Assembly (NCBI GenBank): GCA_963169105.1
Contig: OY720634.1
Span: 150,915,584-150,979,583 of the forward strand
Reading direction: 5' to 3'
Length of the DNA stretch: 64,000 nucleotides
Source of the DNA: Ceriagrion tenellum
Taxonomy: Eukaryota; Arthropoda; Insecta; Odonata; Coenagrionidae
Part shown: positions 52,821 to 62,345 of the stretch, in pieces
How positions within the stretch are numbered: position 1 is the stretch's first letter
Layout: each line of letters starts with the position of its first letter
Notes under the pieces: generated by a model
The model's database searches: none
Told to the model about the DNA's origin: nothing
What the model saw: the letters and a program-made list of their open reading frames with translations, nothing else
Translations under genes and position numbers: made by a program

Positions 52821-55596
52821 GATGGTGTCTGTCATATCCTCTGAGCTATTCTTTCATTTCTGATTAATTATGTCTTCCATTATTCAATTTATAAATGTAA
52901 GTTAGAAAGCAAAATACAAGGAGACATTGAATGTGTCAAATTTAATAGTCTCATACGCATTCGAACCCAAAATGGCGAAAATATTTGGAAAATAATATGT
53001 ACGAGTACTCACACATTTACATGATTGCAAAGAACTGCTCAGTTCCGATGGCAGAATGAAATTGATGGGTCGCAGCGTTGTCACCTGTCACACAACGGAA
53101 AGAAAAATTAATTTAATCCAACATTTTAATGTTTATCAATTGTTTAGAGTTAAAAAGGAATTTGCCTCCATCTTGATATTCTAAAAACCGAAATGGAGGG
53201 CGTCGTGCCAGTGAAATACGTCACGGCAATTATCTTTCCCTCGTAACAAAGAACATGGAGGACTCTGCCTTTGTTTATGCGTGTTGCCATGGAACACAAA
53301 TTAGAATGGTAAATGGCTCAAGATATCGCCCTGGGATAGCATTATTTTTTCTAATTATCTACATCCTCTGTAATTCACCAGGAAAGTTGTACAGCGTGGG
53401 ATTTAATACCCTAATCTATAAAACCACCCAATATTCCGGAAATACTGTACAAAGTAACGGAATTGACCTTAATAAATGTATTACAAACGTAAGAAAAACA
53501 GATTTCATGTAAGAGTGGCTCATAAAACAAAGAAATGGATGGATAATCAATTATGAGCAAGAAAACCAATGGAAAATTATGAATTTTAAATTACAAATTA
53601 GGTTCACAATAGAAAATAACGCTTTGTAAAACAAGTGACCGCTTCAAACATGGCCTAGTGTATGAAATGAAAGATAATTTACAGTATTTCTTACCGTAGT
53701 TATCAATGGTAGAAGCAGAAATGTACAATAGGGAAGTATATTCCACTCTCCTTTTCGTCGTTTTAAGACGGGAATCACTGATCGACGAGTCGGAATGCTA
53801 GAGCTCTGTGATGATAAGATGGAGACGTGGTATCGTTGAAGCATGTCGATATCGTCTTTGTTTTCGGTTGCCACGGCGAGGGAGGGGAGGGGAAGGTGAG
53901 GCAATGGAACGCAGAGTGGAAAGAGGGGAAAGGAGTCTCTTTTTCCCGTGTTCACTCCGAATTGATATCGTCTCCCATGGTGACGGTATCTTATCTCGTA
54001 AAAAAATAGTCCTTGATCTGAGCGTTGCAGTGCTAAGTCTCCTATAAGCGACGGACTTTCAACGCAGTCCTGTATTTTATGGATATTTCTTTTAAAACTT
54101 CGGCATGAAAATATTATAGTTTCTTATTCTCCCCTCTGGCGGAATAACGTCGAATCACTGAAAATATTCACATCAAACAGGTGTGATTGTTGAAATGAAT
54201 TCTAGTAGCTCAGAAGACCAATTTGAATAACATCCACCATTGTGGCGTTACGTGTTGGGTGAATAGTTTTTTATTGGTGTATATACTGACAATATTACCT
54301 TCTCTTGCAAATATTACAAAGTTTAAAATCACTCGTCGCGTTGTTGACTAAATAAATATACATTTCTCACTCATCAGAATCATCCCAAACTTAACTTTCG
54401 AGGCGATAGAAGGGATTGCGAATGTAAGACGCCAAAAGAAATGGCGTGTTCATTTATTATCACTCGTCGAGGGGATGAATGGAAAAGAATACGAAAATTT
54501 CTCCCAAAAACAGAAGAAGCATGCCCAATTTGGATGCTCGCTACTTGGAAAAGCCTTTCGTGCGACGAATTCCGAATGGTGTTCCGAATACATTGACGTA
54601 CCATACATATTAGTTGGAATAGTAAAATTTCCGTTTAAAATTCTCACAGAGTATTGTCTCTAATTAGTTTGACCAGATTTGTAGTTTCCGTATGGAGAAG
54701 ATGAAGTATTTAATTCTTGCAATCGATTTTCTCATGCACTTTGTCTCCGCTTGAAAATATCGTTTTCAATGACAAAATTGTAACATTTTCCCTAATTTCA
54801 ACAATGCATCACGATTAGACTGTCATCTGTGACAAAAGAAGGCGGACTGGCATTTCATTTGTACTCCATTTTGCATCATGAGGTCAAATGTCCTAATTTA
54901 TTATCACTGGCTTGTCGTTGTTGTTGGTGTTACGCTGTTACACACCAGATGTCTTCATCTTTTTCTTCATTCCATTTGCACCCAATAATTACACTTATAA
55001 TCCGATTATTTGTAGAATTTTGATTGACTTTAATTCTTTGGAATAATTTCGATAGTTTCCATACTTCTATTAACGTATTTAAAAAATCTATGATTTAACT
55101 ATGTCTCTCACACTAATATTTATGTGAGGCTCTTTCCTTTATTGTTTCAATTGCACTCATTCATTTGCCTTTCGATCTATTTTAAAATGAGTGTATGTAA
55201 TCACTACTTTAATACATGTTAAACTAAACCTGAGAATGTATTTAATTCTGCATTTCATATTCTTCTGAAATCGTAATTTTACTCCATGCGAAAGGATTTT
55301 TAATCCGTATAAGGCCTCTTTCACACGATACGACATTGTGTCGTGTACGAAACGACGTCGTGTTACTTTTAATTGCATTTGCGTTAATGCATCCGTATAC
55401 ACGTGTCGACCAAGGCACCACGCCGTACACGGCTGCCGTGGACTTCACGACCCTCTCCGACGTCGTGCCGTACACGACGACCCTATTGATCGCTATGGTC
55501 GCTTATTTTCATTCATGTCGAGGCGCGGCCGTTCCGACTCGGTCATGCGCATGCGCATAAGTCATTTATTTCAGTGTTTTCCCGGATTTGTTAGGT
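52821..55596. other. Stretch without a recognised gene
   Basis: Nothing could be named. Two segments are GC-richer: about 53750-53990 on a purine-rich strand, and about 55320-55560, dense in ACGACGTCGTG-type words (CGTGTACG, ACGACG) that may mark an old inverted-repeat element or a promoter region for the exon at 57334. Confidence 0.35.
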
Positions 55597-55609
55597 ATAG
55601 CAACGGATT
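55597..55609. repeat. Target-site duplication of PLE-C, left copy
   Basis: ATAGCAACGGATT here is repeated exactly at 57298-57310, bracketing the Penelope-like copy. Confidence 0.8.
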
Positions 55610-55641
55610 TTCCCAGTAGGCTTCCGCGGAGATTCTGACTG

Positions 55642-55864
55642 TGGGCAGCGATTGTTCCGGGTTTCCATCCGCGTGTATCCATTATTTCGGACAATATTTC
55701 GCCAACGTTCCAGTTGGCTTCCTCAGGTCCACTGAAGTGACGATGCAGGAATTGGTCCTCTTAATATACACGTAGTTTGGCGCCAAATTTGTGGAGGTGT
55801 GCTCTCATTGGTTGGACTCTCTGAAGACCCGTTTCCACGCGCTGGCGAGGGTGTAGCCGTCTTC
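55642..55864. repeat. PLE-C terminal inverted copy, 3' side (223 bp)
   Basis: Reverse complement of 57077-57298 and nearly identical. It includes the last codons of the ORF, the 3'UTR and the hammerhead core. Because the ORF end is included, the other copy reproduces about 20 C-terminal codons in inverse orientation. Confidence 0.88.
55689..55730 (-). ncRNA. Hammerhead ribozyme-like core (copy 5, PLE-C 3' side)
   Basis: Minus strand: stem I GGAC/GTCC, CTGAGGA core, perfect 6-bp stem II GCCAAC/GTTGGC, GAAA, then a two-pair AT/AT stem III and T at the cleavage site. All invariant residues are in place. PLE terminal repeats are known to carry type I hammerheads with such minimal stem III, which probably act as dimers. 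Confidence 0.75.
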
Positions 55865-57076
55865 GCGGTTGAAATTCGCAGGTGTTTTTGCGATTTCAAT
55901 TGCTTCCCTGATGACTCTTGGGTAATAGCGGCCTTCTTTATTCAATAATGAGGCGTTGTCAAAGTCAATGCTGTGGGTCGGTCCACTCCATTGATGTTCA
56001 GCCACCGCTGACTGGCTGAATTGCCTGTTTTTTGCGGCCCTTCGGTGTTCTTGCACTCGGCATTTCAGAGCTCTTGAAGTCTGGCCGATGTAGGAATTGC
56101 CGCAACTACATTTTATTTGGTATACTCCTCCATAGATGTCTTTAGGGTGGTGGTCTTTCGAGTTGACGAGGATACTCGCCATCTTGGTAACGCATTTAAA
56201 TCTGGTCATGACGTTGTGTTTCTGGAGGGCTCTTGCGATTCTTTCCGTGGTCCCGGCGACGTAAGGTAAGATGGCGTGTGCCCTCGCCTTTTCTGTAGTA
56301 CGGCTCTCTTCATAGGCCCTCTTTGGGGCCATCAGTTGCTGCTTCCGTTCCATCTTGCGGATTATCTTCAGGATGTTTTCTCGCCGGAAGCCGTTCATCT
56401 GGAAAGTTTCCATTAGATGTCGTTTCTCTTTTGCGATGGAAGCAGCGTCTGAGAGCGAGCATGCTCGGTGGAATAAAGTTTTAATTACTCCGGCTTTCTG
56501 TTGAGGGTGGTGATGGGAGTTCGCATGGAGGTATCGGTCCGTGTGGGTCTTTTTCCGAAAAACGGAGTGTCCTAAAGACCCATTTTTTCTTTTCTCGACG
56601 AGGACGTCTAAAAAAGGCAGGCAGTTGTCCGTTTCCGTCTCCATGGTGAATGTGATGGCTGCATTTTGTGCGTTCAGGTGGTGCAAGAACTTCTCGAGTT
56701 CATCCGTTCCATGTGGCCATACCACAAATGTGTCGTCCACATACCTCACAAAGAGTTTTGGCTTTTTGTGGAAGGACTGCAAGGCTTTCCGTTCAAAATC
56801 TTCCATGAAAAGATTGGCGACCACCGGTGAGAGAGGGGATCCCATTGCAGCTCCATTTGTTTGTTTGTAGAATTTACCGTTCCACGTGAAGTAGGCGTTT
56901 CTGAGGCAAAATTCCACCATCCTTGGAATGTCTCCCGGGAGGCCGTCACTTGTGAAAGTCTTGATTATTTCTACTGCTTCACCAATAGGGATATTAGTGA
57001 AGAGAGAAACTACGTCGAAGCTCACTAAAATATCGTCCTTGCTGATTTCGGTCTTTTTTAAAATCTCAATGAAGTG
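55805..57076 (-). CDS. Penelope-like reverse transcriptase with GIY-YIG nuclease (5'-truncated)
   Basis: The frame is open from the 5' junction at 57076 (an internal Met is at 57025) to a stop at 55805. RT motifs: SFDVVSLFTNIPIGEAVEI (motif A), NGAAMGSPLSPVVANLFMED (motif B), catalytic RYVDDTFVVWPHG (about 56731-56746), and NCLPFLDVLVEKR with FRKKTHTDRYLHANSHHH. It ends in a GIY-YIG nuclease: GGVYQIKCSCGNSYIGQ with the R...EHRRA helix (about 56040-56150) and the downstream Glu/Asn part. RT and nuclease together would nick the target and prime cDNA synthesis. The N-terminal third of the protein (before motif A) is missing through truncation. All visible catalytic residues are intact. Confidence 0.9.
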   Translation of the reverse strand, partial: HFIEILKKTEISKDDILVSFDVVSLFTNIPIGEAVEIIKTFTSDGLPGDIPRMVEFCLRNAYFTWNGKFYKQTNGAAMGSPLSPVVANLFMEDFERKALQSFHKKPKLFVRYVDDTFVVWPHGTDELEKFLHHLNAQNAAITFTMETETDNCLPFLDVLVEKRKNGSLGHSVFRKKTHTDRYLHANSHHHPQQKAGVIKTLFHRACSLSDAASIAKEKRHLMETFQMNGFRRENILKIIRKMERKQQLMAPKRAYEESRTTEKARAHAILPYVAGTTERIARALQKHNVMTRFKCVTKMASILVNSKDHHPKDIYGGVYQIKCSCGNSYIGQTSRALKCRVQEHRRAAKNRQFSQSAVAEHQWSGPTHSIDFDNASLLNKEGRYYPRVIREAIEIAKTPANFNREDGYTLASAWKRVFRESNQ

Positions 57077-57298
57077 AAGACGGCTACACCCTCGCCAGCG
57101 CGTGGAAACGGGTCTTCAGAGAGTCCAACCAATGAGAGCACACCTCCACAAATTTGGCGCCAAACTACGTGTATATTAAGAGGACCAATTCCTGCATCGT
57201 CACTTCAGTGGACCTGAGGAAGCCAACTGGAACGTTGGCGAAATATTGTCCGAAATAATGGATACACGCGGATGGAAACCCGGAACAATCGCTGCCCA
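57077..57298. repeat. PLE-C terminal inverted copy, 5' side (222 bp)
   Basis: Inverse of 55642-55864, joined to the ORF just upstream of RT motif A. It brings a second hammerhead core in the opposite orientation. Confidence 0.88.
57210..57251 (+). ncRNA. Hammerhead ribozyme-like core (copy 6, PLE-C 5' side)
   Basis: Identical layout to 55689-55730 but on the plus strand: GGAC stem I, CTGAGGA at 57214-57220, stem II GCCAAC/GTTGGC, GAAA at 57240-57243, ATAT, GTCC. A plus-strand transcript would carry this core, a minus-strand transcript the other. Confidence 0.75.
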
Positions 57299-57310
57299 TA
57301 GCAACGGATT
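57298..57310. repeat. Target-site duplication of PLE-C, right copy
   Basis: Exact repeat of 55597-55609; it overlaps the terminal A of the inverted arm by one base. Confidence 0.8.
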
Positions 57311-57333
57311 GTTTGGTGGCTGTATTAATTGAA

Positions 57334-57399
57334 ATGGCGGAATCAGCTCCGGAAGAGGATGTCTATCAGCATTTGGACGTCGAAGTGTTAATTACTCTG
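57334..57399 (+). CDS. Candidate first coding exon (MADF-like start)
   Basis: An ATG (GAAATGG) begins 22 codons reading MAESAPEEDVYQHLDVEVLI then TL, followed by a donor CTG|GTATAAG in phase 0. An acidic lead followed by D(V/I)E.LI.LV is how many MADF-domain proteins begin, with the W-containing helix usually next; the next exon was not found. The PLE-C insertion lies 24 bp upstream, so it would sit in this gene's 5'UTR or promoter. Confidence 0.3.
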
Positions 57400-57654
57400 G
57401 TATAAGAACGAAGCCTCTTTTTGTCTTTTGCGAATGCAACAAGTATAAACAGATCGCCATTGTTTGATCATCCATCTTGACAGAATGAACAGTGTAGCAA
57501 GTTTTAAAAAGGCCGTCCTATCCACGGCAATGTTGTCCACGGCGCGGGTTCAACACAACAATGCACGACGCTCGTGAGAGGACCGCGTTGGTGAGAAAGG
57601 TGGGGGCGGGGGATGGAAGGTAGAGGGAGGGGTGGGTTAACTTGGAAAGTGTCA

Positions 57655-58415
57655 TTAAGGTAGAGGTGGGTTATCAGCAGGTGTGGAGTTGGGCGGGAGG
57701 GATCTGGGTTTTCGTCTTTCCATGAGGTTTAGAGAGACTTGTAGGAGGGGGGGAAATCTTTCAAAAAAGATGTCGTTGAGTAATTTACATTTACTCATAT
57801 TCCTCCTTATTTCTAGCTCCTCCTTTTTGTCCATCTTCCTCCCTTTTATCTCTAAGTGTAGTAACTCCGGTATGAAGTCGCTCTCGTGTTTCTCTTCCCA
57901 GAGATGTTTAGCGAAATGGGACTGTGACAGATTGCAGTTTCGGTAACATCTCTTATGTTCCTCGATTCTTCTCTCGAATGTGCGCCCTGTCTGCCCAACA
58001 TATGCAGCACCACAGTCGTTGCACTTACATTTGTATATGTCACTCCTTCCAAAAGGTTGCACTTGGTCTTTTGTGTTACCCAGGAATTTTTTGAGGTTTT
58101 CAGCGTTATAAAATATACTGTTCTTTTGGTAAGACGTTTCCTATTTTTTTCCGAAATCATGCCATAATACGGCAATTTACACCATCGAATCTTTTCCTTT
58201 TCCATTTTTACTGGAGTGAAGAGCAATTGCTGTGCTTTGAAAGAACGTTTTTATTGGAGCATTTTGTCAATTATGTTTATGTTGTAACCGTTTGAGATGG
58301 CTATTGATTTTATTGTTTTTAATTCTTTGTTGAATGCGTCCTTGGAGAGAGGTATACTCATTAGCCTGTTTAAAAGAAAGTGAAACACGGATAGCTTTTG
58401 AGAAAAAGTTGATAA
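57655..58415 (-). pseudogene. Penelope-like element 3' end with GIY-YIG nuclease (PLE-D)
   Basis: Reading right to left: NRLMSIPLSKDAFNKELKTI and SNGYNINIIDKML (about 58280-58390), then KIRWCKLPYYGMISEKNRKR (58130-58200), a frame change near 58060, and SDIYKCKCNDCGAAYVGQTG with RTFERRIEEHKR, a well-kept GIY-YIG core (57940-58045). The tail KLLNDIFFERFPPLLQVSLN runs to a stop at 57655. The sequence differs clearly from PLE-C, so it is a second PLE family. The RT core is absent. The 5' end coincides with a 28-bp-arm hairpin. Confidence 0.75.
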
Positions 58416-58473
58416 AAGTTGATATTCACAAATGAAAAAACGAAGTCGTTTTTTAATTTGTGAATATCAACTT
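58416..58473. repeat. Hairpin with 28-bp arms at the 5' junction of PLE-D
   Basis: AAGTTGATATTCACAAATGA plus eight bases pairs with the reverse complement at 58446-58473 with one mismatch and a 2-base loop. It sits exactly where the PLE coding match stops, like the inverted junctions of PLE-C and the mini-element on a smaller scale. Confidence 0.75.
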
Positions 58474-59007
58474 CCACATAGTTGAGCCTGATACCATTGA
58501 TCATCCCTGACTTTTAGAACAGGACAAAATAATCATAATTTGTGGTCGCATTGCAAAGTTCATTACATATAACAACGGTTACACGTAACAGTAAGATTTA
58601 GAGATTTTTAAAATAACCTTACGAAGTAGGAGTTACCACTCTAGTCAGGACTAATAAATTTCGTCATGGTAATTGTTGAATTACGTCATTTCTACATCTA
58701 GATACTACTCCGCGAGCCGTCGCTTGGGCGTGTGGCAGGTGGCGGTAAGTCACCAGCCGTGTAAAGATGTAAAAGTTTCGGAGGTGAAATGGTGACGTGT
58801 CCTATGAGAGTGAGTTTGGAGGAGCTCAGTTTCTATTGTGGTCGCTTATTGTGCGCGGAAAGAACGAGTATTTGTACCTAACTGTCCGGCAGAGTATCTC
58901 CCTTATTTTATCGCATCTGTCAGACCTAGAAATGTTGTGAGGCTTCATGATAATATTATGTGTCGCTCTGAAAAATATCAGTTCTGAATTTATCATGCAG
59001 CCTAAGC

Positions 59008-59202
59008 CTAGCGTTCAGCCTCCGAGTCTCTAGGGGCTCCCACCTTAATCCCTCTTAACAGTTGTGTAACACTATATGTTCGTTTGTAGCAGTTTTTAAC
59101 GAAGCGTACTGCTTTTCTTTGTACTTTGTTAATTTTTTTGGATAAATCTTTATGACCAGGGTCCCAAGTGCTCGCGGCGTATTCGAGGTGTGGCCTAACC
59201 AG
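59008..59202 (-). pseudogene. LINE RT C-terminal segment
   Basis: LVRPHLEYAASTWDPGHKDL followed by KINKVQRKAVRFVKNCYKR and a GIKVGAPRDSEAERR region, typical of the end of the CR1/Jockey RT. It continues the frame broken at 61189 once the intervening TIR element and one CAG are disregarded. Confidence 0.8.
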
Positions 59203-61185
59203 GGGGTTCATTCTGTATTTCGTCGGTTCCGTACCGATCGGTAGCCTGCCGGCGGCATGGATTCCGTACCGACAGGGTCTCCCTCGGGGTTCCCTCACCG
59301 ACGGAGCTTTCTCGGGCGATTCTATAAGCAAATCGGGCGATGTTCCAGTCGGTTTGATAACTCCTCCTGCTAAAGATACCCCTCTCTCCCAATTTTCCGA
59401 GTGTTGCGGCAGCTGAGGGTCACACGGTCCATTTCAACCAATGGAGACGATAGATATAACAAATGACTAAATGAAGCCGCCCAGTGCTATCGCGGTTATC
59501 AACCAAAACAACATCCAGTATCAAAGATTATAATACACAGACACAGTAATATCGAAAGTATAGTCCTCCACACACAGTACTGTCGTAAGGAGGAGGATAA
59601 TTAAGTTCTGTAAATTGAGTGCGTGACAAAGTATATTTGTGCAATACAAAAAATGCTCCATTACATTGCAAGTAGCTTATTTATGAACATGAAGTTTTCC
59701 AAATAGATGTTAGGTGCAACGAGAACTAGTGTGTTATGACTGTATGTATTTAGAAATATGATTTGTCAAGTATAGCAATTTATTCATTGTATGTATGTAC
59801 AAATTAACACGTGTGATGGAAAGCTGACAGTTTACCACGTTGTATATATTTCGTCTTTCTAGCCACCGATCGCCTCCGTGTGGAATACAAAACTTCGGAA
59901 GATGGTTCGAATAAATAGTTTAAACTAATAGAACAGTATTATAATGAATATAGAATAGCCTTGTAGTCCATATTTATGGGGGTGATTATGAAATGTTCGC
60001 ATTTATATGCTGTACTCGTGTGTATAGCAATGGTATTGTTGCGCGCTCGTGCCATAAAACATTCATTTAGTGTCTTCGTGGAAAGAATTTGAATGTAAAA
60101 TGACTTGAATGAGTAGTATTAAAAACTATGATGAGAGAGAATGAAGTGGAAGTGCCGCTAAGTATGTCGTTGAACACTTCTTTGCTTTGCTGTTGGAGCA
60201 TGCACGTCATTGTATGTACAAATATACATAAATTAATGTCAGGAGCCCATAAGTTTCGCTGAAGCTTGCTTCACTCCTTAACAACCTAATTCCTAGTAAT
60301 TAGCATGTTACGCCCTGCAGGAACGTTTCTCGTGGTTTTAGTGCAAAATTTGTCGTTCGAGTGTGTTACACTATTGGCAGTATTTACGTATTAATCCGAT
60401 TTGATTGAGGCACAATGATAATTGATAGTTCAGTTTAAAAGGTGCTTCAAACTGTTTTGTTTAGTTGTGAAAACAGGGGCTGAAGCGTAAAAAACGTCAA
60501 TAAAAGCACAAATCTCACAGCGGCACGATATAGCCTATTTTCTCAAATAACAAACTACTGCAGTTTGTATAAGTGGGTTTCATGCGTGGTTGAATAAAAA
60601 AAATTAGACCATATGAGTAAAATTTCAAATTTGAGAATATATATTATGCCGCAATAATTACGGGCATTTGTCGCGGAGGGTTTTCTGGGAATTAATTGGA
60701 CATACTATTATAAGGTAATCCAACATGCTTCATAGGCAAAATATTGGCCTTTGTATGAATGTACTTCATAGCGCCAAATAGTAAAACATTTTGCGGAACC
60801 AAGCGAACAATACAATGCTACACATCGGAATCCTAGCTGTTTTGAGGTTTTTCTTTCAGGCCGTCACTTTTATTATCATAACTTCAACTTGTGCATTACG
60901 TTACAATATCTCAATCCTGTGAATAAATTATATCGCTATTACAAGCCTCAAATAAACCTATTTCAGACAAAAATCTAAATACGTTGTCCATTTGTTAAGG
61001 TCTCTCTCAAGCAAACAGACTGATTCCCCACGGTACCGACAGCTCTTCCGTGTCGGTGGGTTTTACCGACGGAAGCCCCTCGGCACACCGATTGGTTTCA
61101 TACAGAATACCACGGTAGTCGGTATGACGCTCCACCGACGTAAAGGTTCCCGTACCGAACGGTTTGGAGTTACAGAATGACCCCC
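59203..61185. mobile_element. 1.98-kb non-autonomous TIR transposon inserted in the LINE
   Basis: Left end GGGGTTCATTCTGTA and right end (reverse complement) GGGGGTCATTCTGTA match at 14 of 15 positions. CAG flanks both sides (59200-59202 and 61186-61188), and the LINE coding sequence is contiguous across the insertion. Both subterminal regions (about 59215-59350 and 61020-61165) are GC-rich and packed with GGTACCGA/ACCGACGG/GTCGGT words, which could be transposase-binding sites. The 1.6-kb interior is AT-rich without a transposase ORF. Superfamily uncertain: the 3-bp duplication and G-rich ends suit PIF/Harbinger-like or Zator-like elements. Confidence 0.78.
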
Positions 61186-61201
61186 CAGAGCGAAGTAGCA
61201 T

Positions 61202-61710
61202 CTTTCTTTCACTTTTTCATCGGAGGACCATCATTTAATACGCTTAACAAAACCTAGATTCTTTTTTGCTGTGCCGCATATTTTTGGTATGTGTGTTACC
61301 CACGTTATATCTGAAGTTAAGGTAATTCCAAGATACTTTACTGTATATGAAGATTTTATGTTTACTCCACCTACGGTGTAGGTATGGCTTTCGTTTGATG
61401 AATTTCGTAGGAAGTGAACTGTGGTGCATTTACTTATATTTAGTTCTAAACTCCACTCCTGACACCACGAATAAACGTTAAGGTCAGATGACAGAACTTC
61501 AAAGTCCTCGTCTTCGCTTATTTCACGGTAGATTACTGTATCGTCAGCAAATAATCTTAATTTACTACTAATTCGATAACTTAGGCCATTAATATAAATA
61601 ATGAATAAAACAGGGCCAATCACGCTTCCTTGAGGAACACCGACCATATCAGAGCTAAAACCATCAATAACTACTTTTTGTTTTCGATCACTGTGAAAGT
61701 CCCTTATCAA
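61202..61710 (-). pseudogene. LINE RT core with catalytic FADD box
   Basis: The 159-codon frame has GVPQGSVIGPVLFIIYINGL (motif B region), SKLRLFADDTVIYREI (catalytic FADD, about 61530-61560), WSLELNISKCTTVHF and SYTVKYLGITLTSDITWVTH, all in canonical order. The FADD Asp pair is intact. Upstream motif A (FLDFKKAFDKV) lies in another frame at about 61775-61810. Confidence 0.82.
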
Positions 61711-61739
61711 GTTCGCTATTTTTATTAACTCCGCATGAA

Positions 61740-62345
61740 TACAATTTATAAATGAGTTTTTTGGTGAGGAACCTTGTCGAATGCCTTCTTAAAATCAAGG
61801 AATATCGCGTCGATTTGCTTATTCGATTCACCTGATTTTAGGATATCATGAAGGAAGAGCGCAAGCTGTTTCATAGGACCTGCTCATACGGAAGCCATGC
61901 TGACCGCTGTGTTAGAGGTTACGATTATCCAGGAATGCCATAATATTGCTATCGACAATGTGTTCGAGGAGCTTGCATAAAAGCGATGTTAACGATATAG
62001 GCCTATAATTTCCTCGGTCACTTCTAGATATCGGTGTGACATTGGCTATTTTCCTGTCTTGGGGCACCTTGCCTTCGGATAATGATTTGCTAAATATAAT
62101 TTCTAAGAATGGTGCAATCTGTGGCGCTAACTCCTTGAGCACGCGTGCAGGTACCTGGGGACTTGTTACTTTTAATCGAACGCAGTCGTTTAATTATTCA
62201 ATCGCGCTGCATTGTTATGTTCGCCATTGGCTCGTTAACGTCCGGAATGTCTAAATTGTGAATTATGTCATCCTCAGTGCTTACACTTTCGAAGTAGTGG
62301 TTTAATAAGTTGGGTTTATCGATGCTGTTGTTGACCATTTTGCCG
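61740..62345 (-). pseudogene. LINE RT N-terminal part
   Basis: Frames in order: SIKSNKSPG-type start (about 62150-62180), VLKELAPQIAPFLEIIFSKS and RGNYRPISLTSLLCKLLEHI (61912-62142), then HDILKSGESNKQIDAIFLDF with KKAFDKV (61775-61870), the motif A Asp region. Stops and frame shifts separate the blocks. Confidence 0.75.

Larger units (their letters stand above)
55610..57298 (-). mobile_element. Penelope-like element C, 5'-truncated but well preserved
   Basis: Minus-strand element bracketed by a 13-bp duplication. From its 5' side: an inverted copy of the terminal region (57077-57298), then the ORF entered just upstream of RT motif A and open to its natural stop (55805), the 3'UTR, a hammerhead core, the direct copy of the terminal region (55642-55864) and a 32-bp tail with CCGCGGAAGCCT (reading on the minus strand). 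Inverted terminal copies at the 5' junction are typical of truncated PLE insertions. The open frame and clean duplication point to a relatively recent insertion. Confidence 0.88.

Noticed and set aside
55320..55560. Coding exons in the GC-rich block before PLE-C
   Set aside because: Open frames come from CGTCGTG/ACACGACG word repeats; no splice logic or family is visible.
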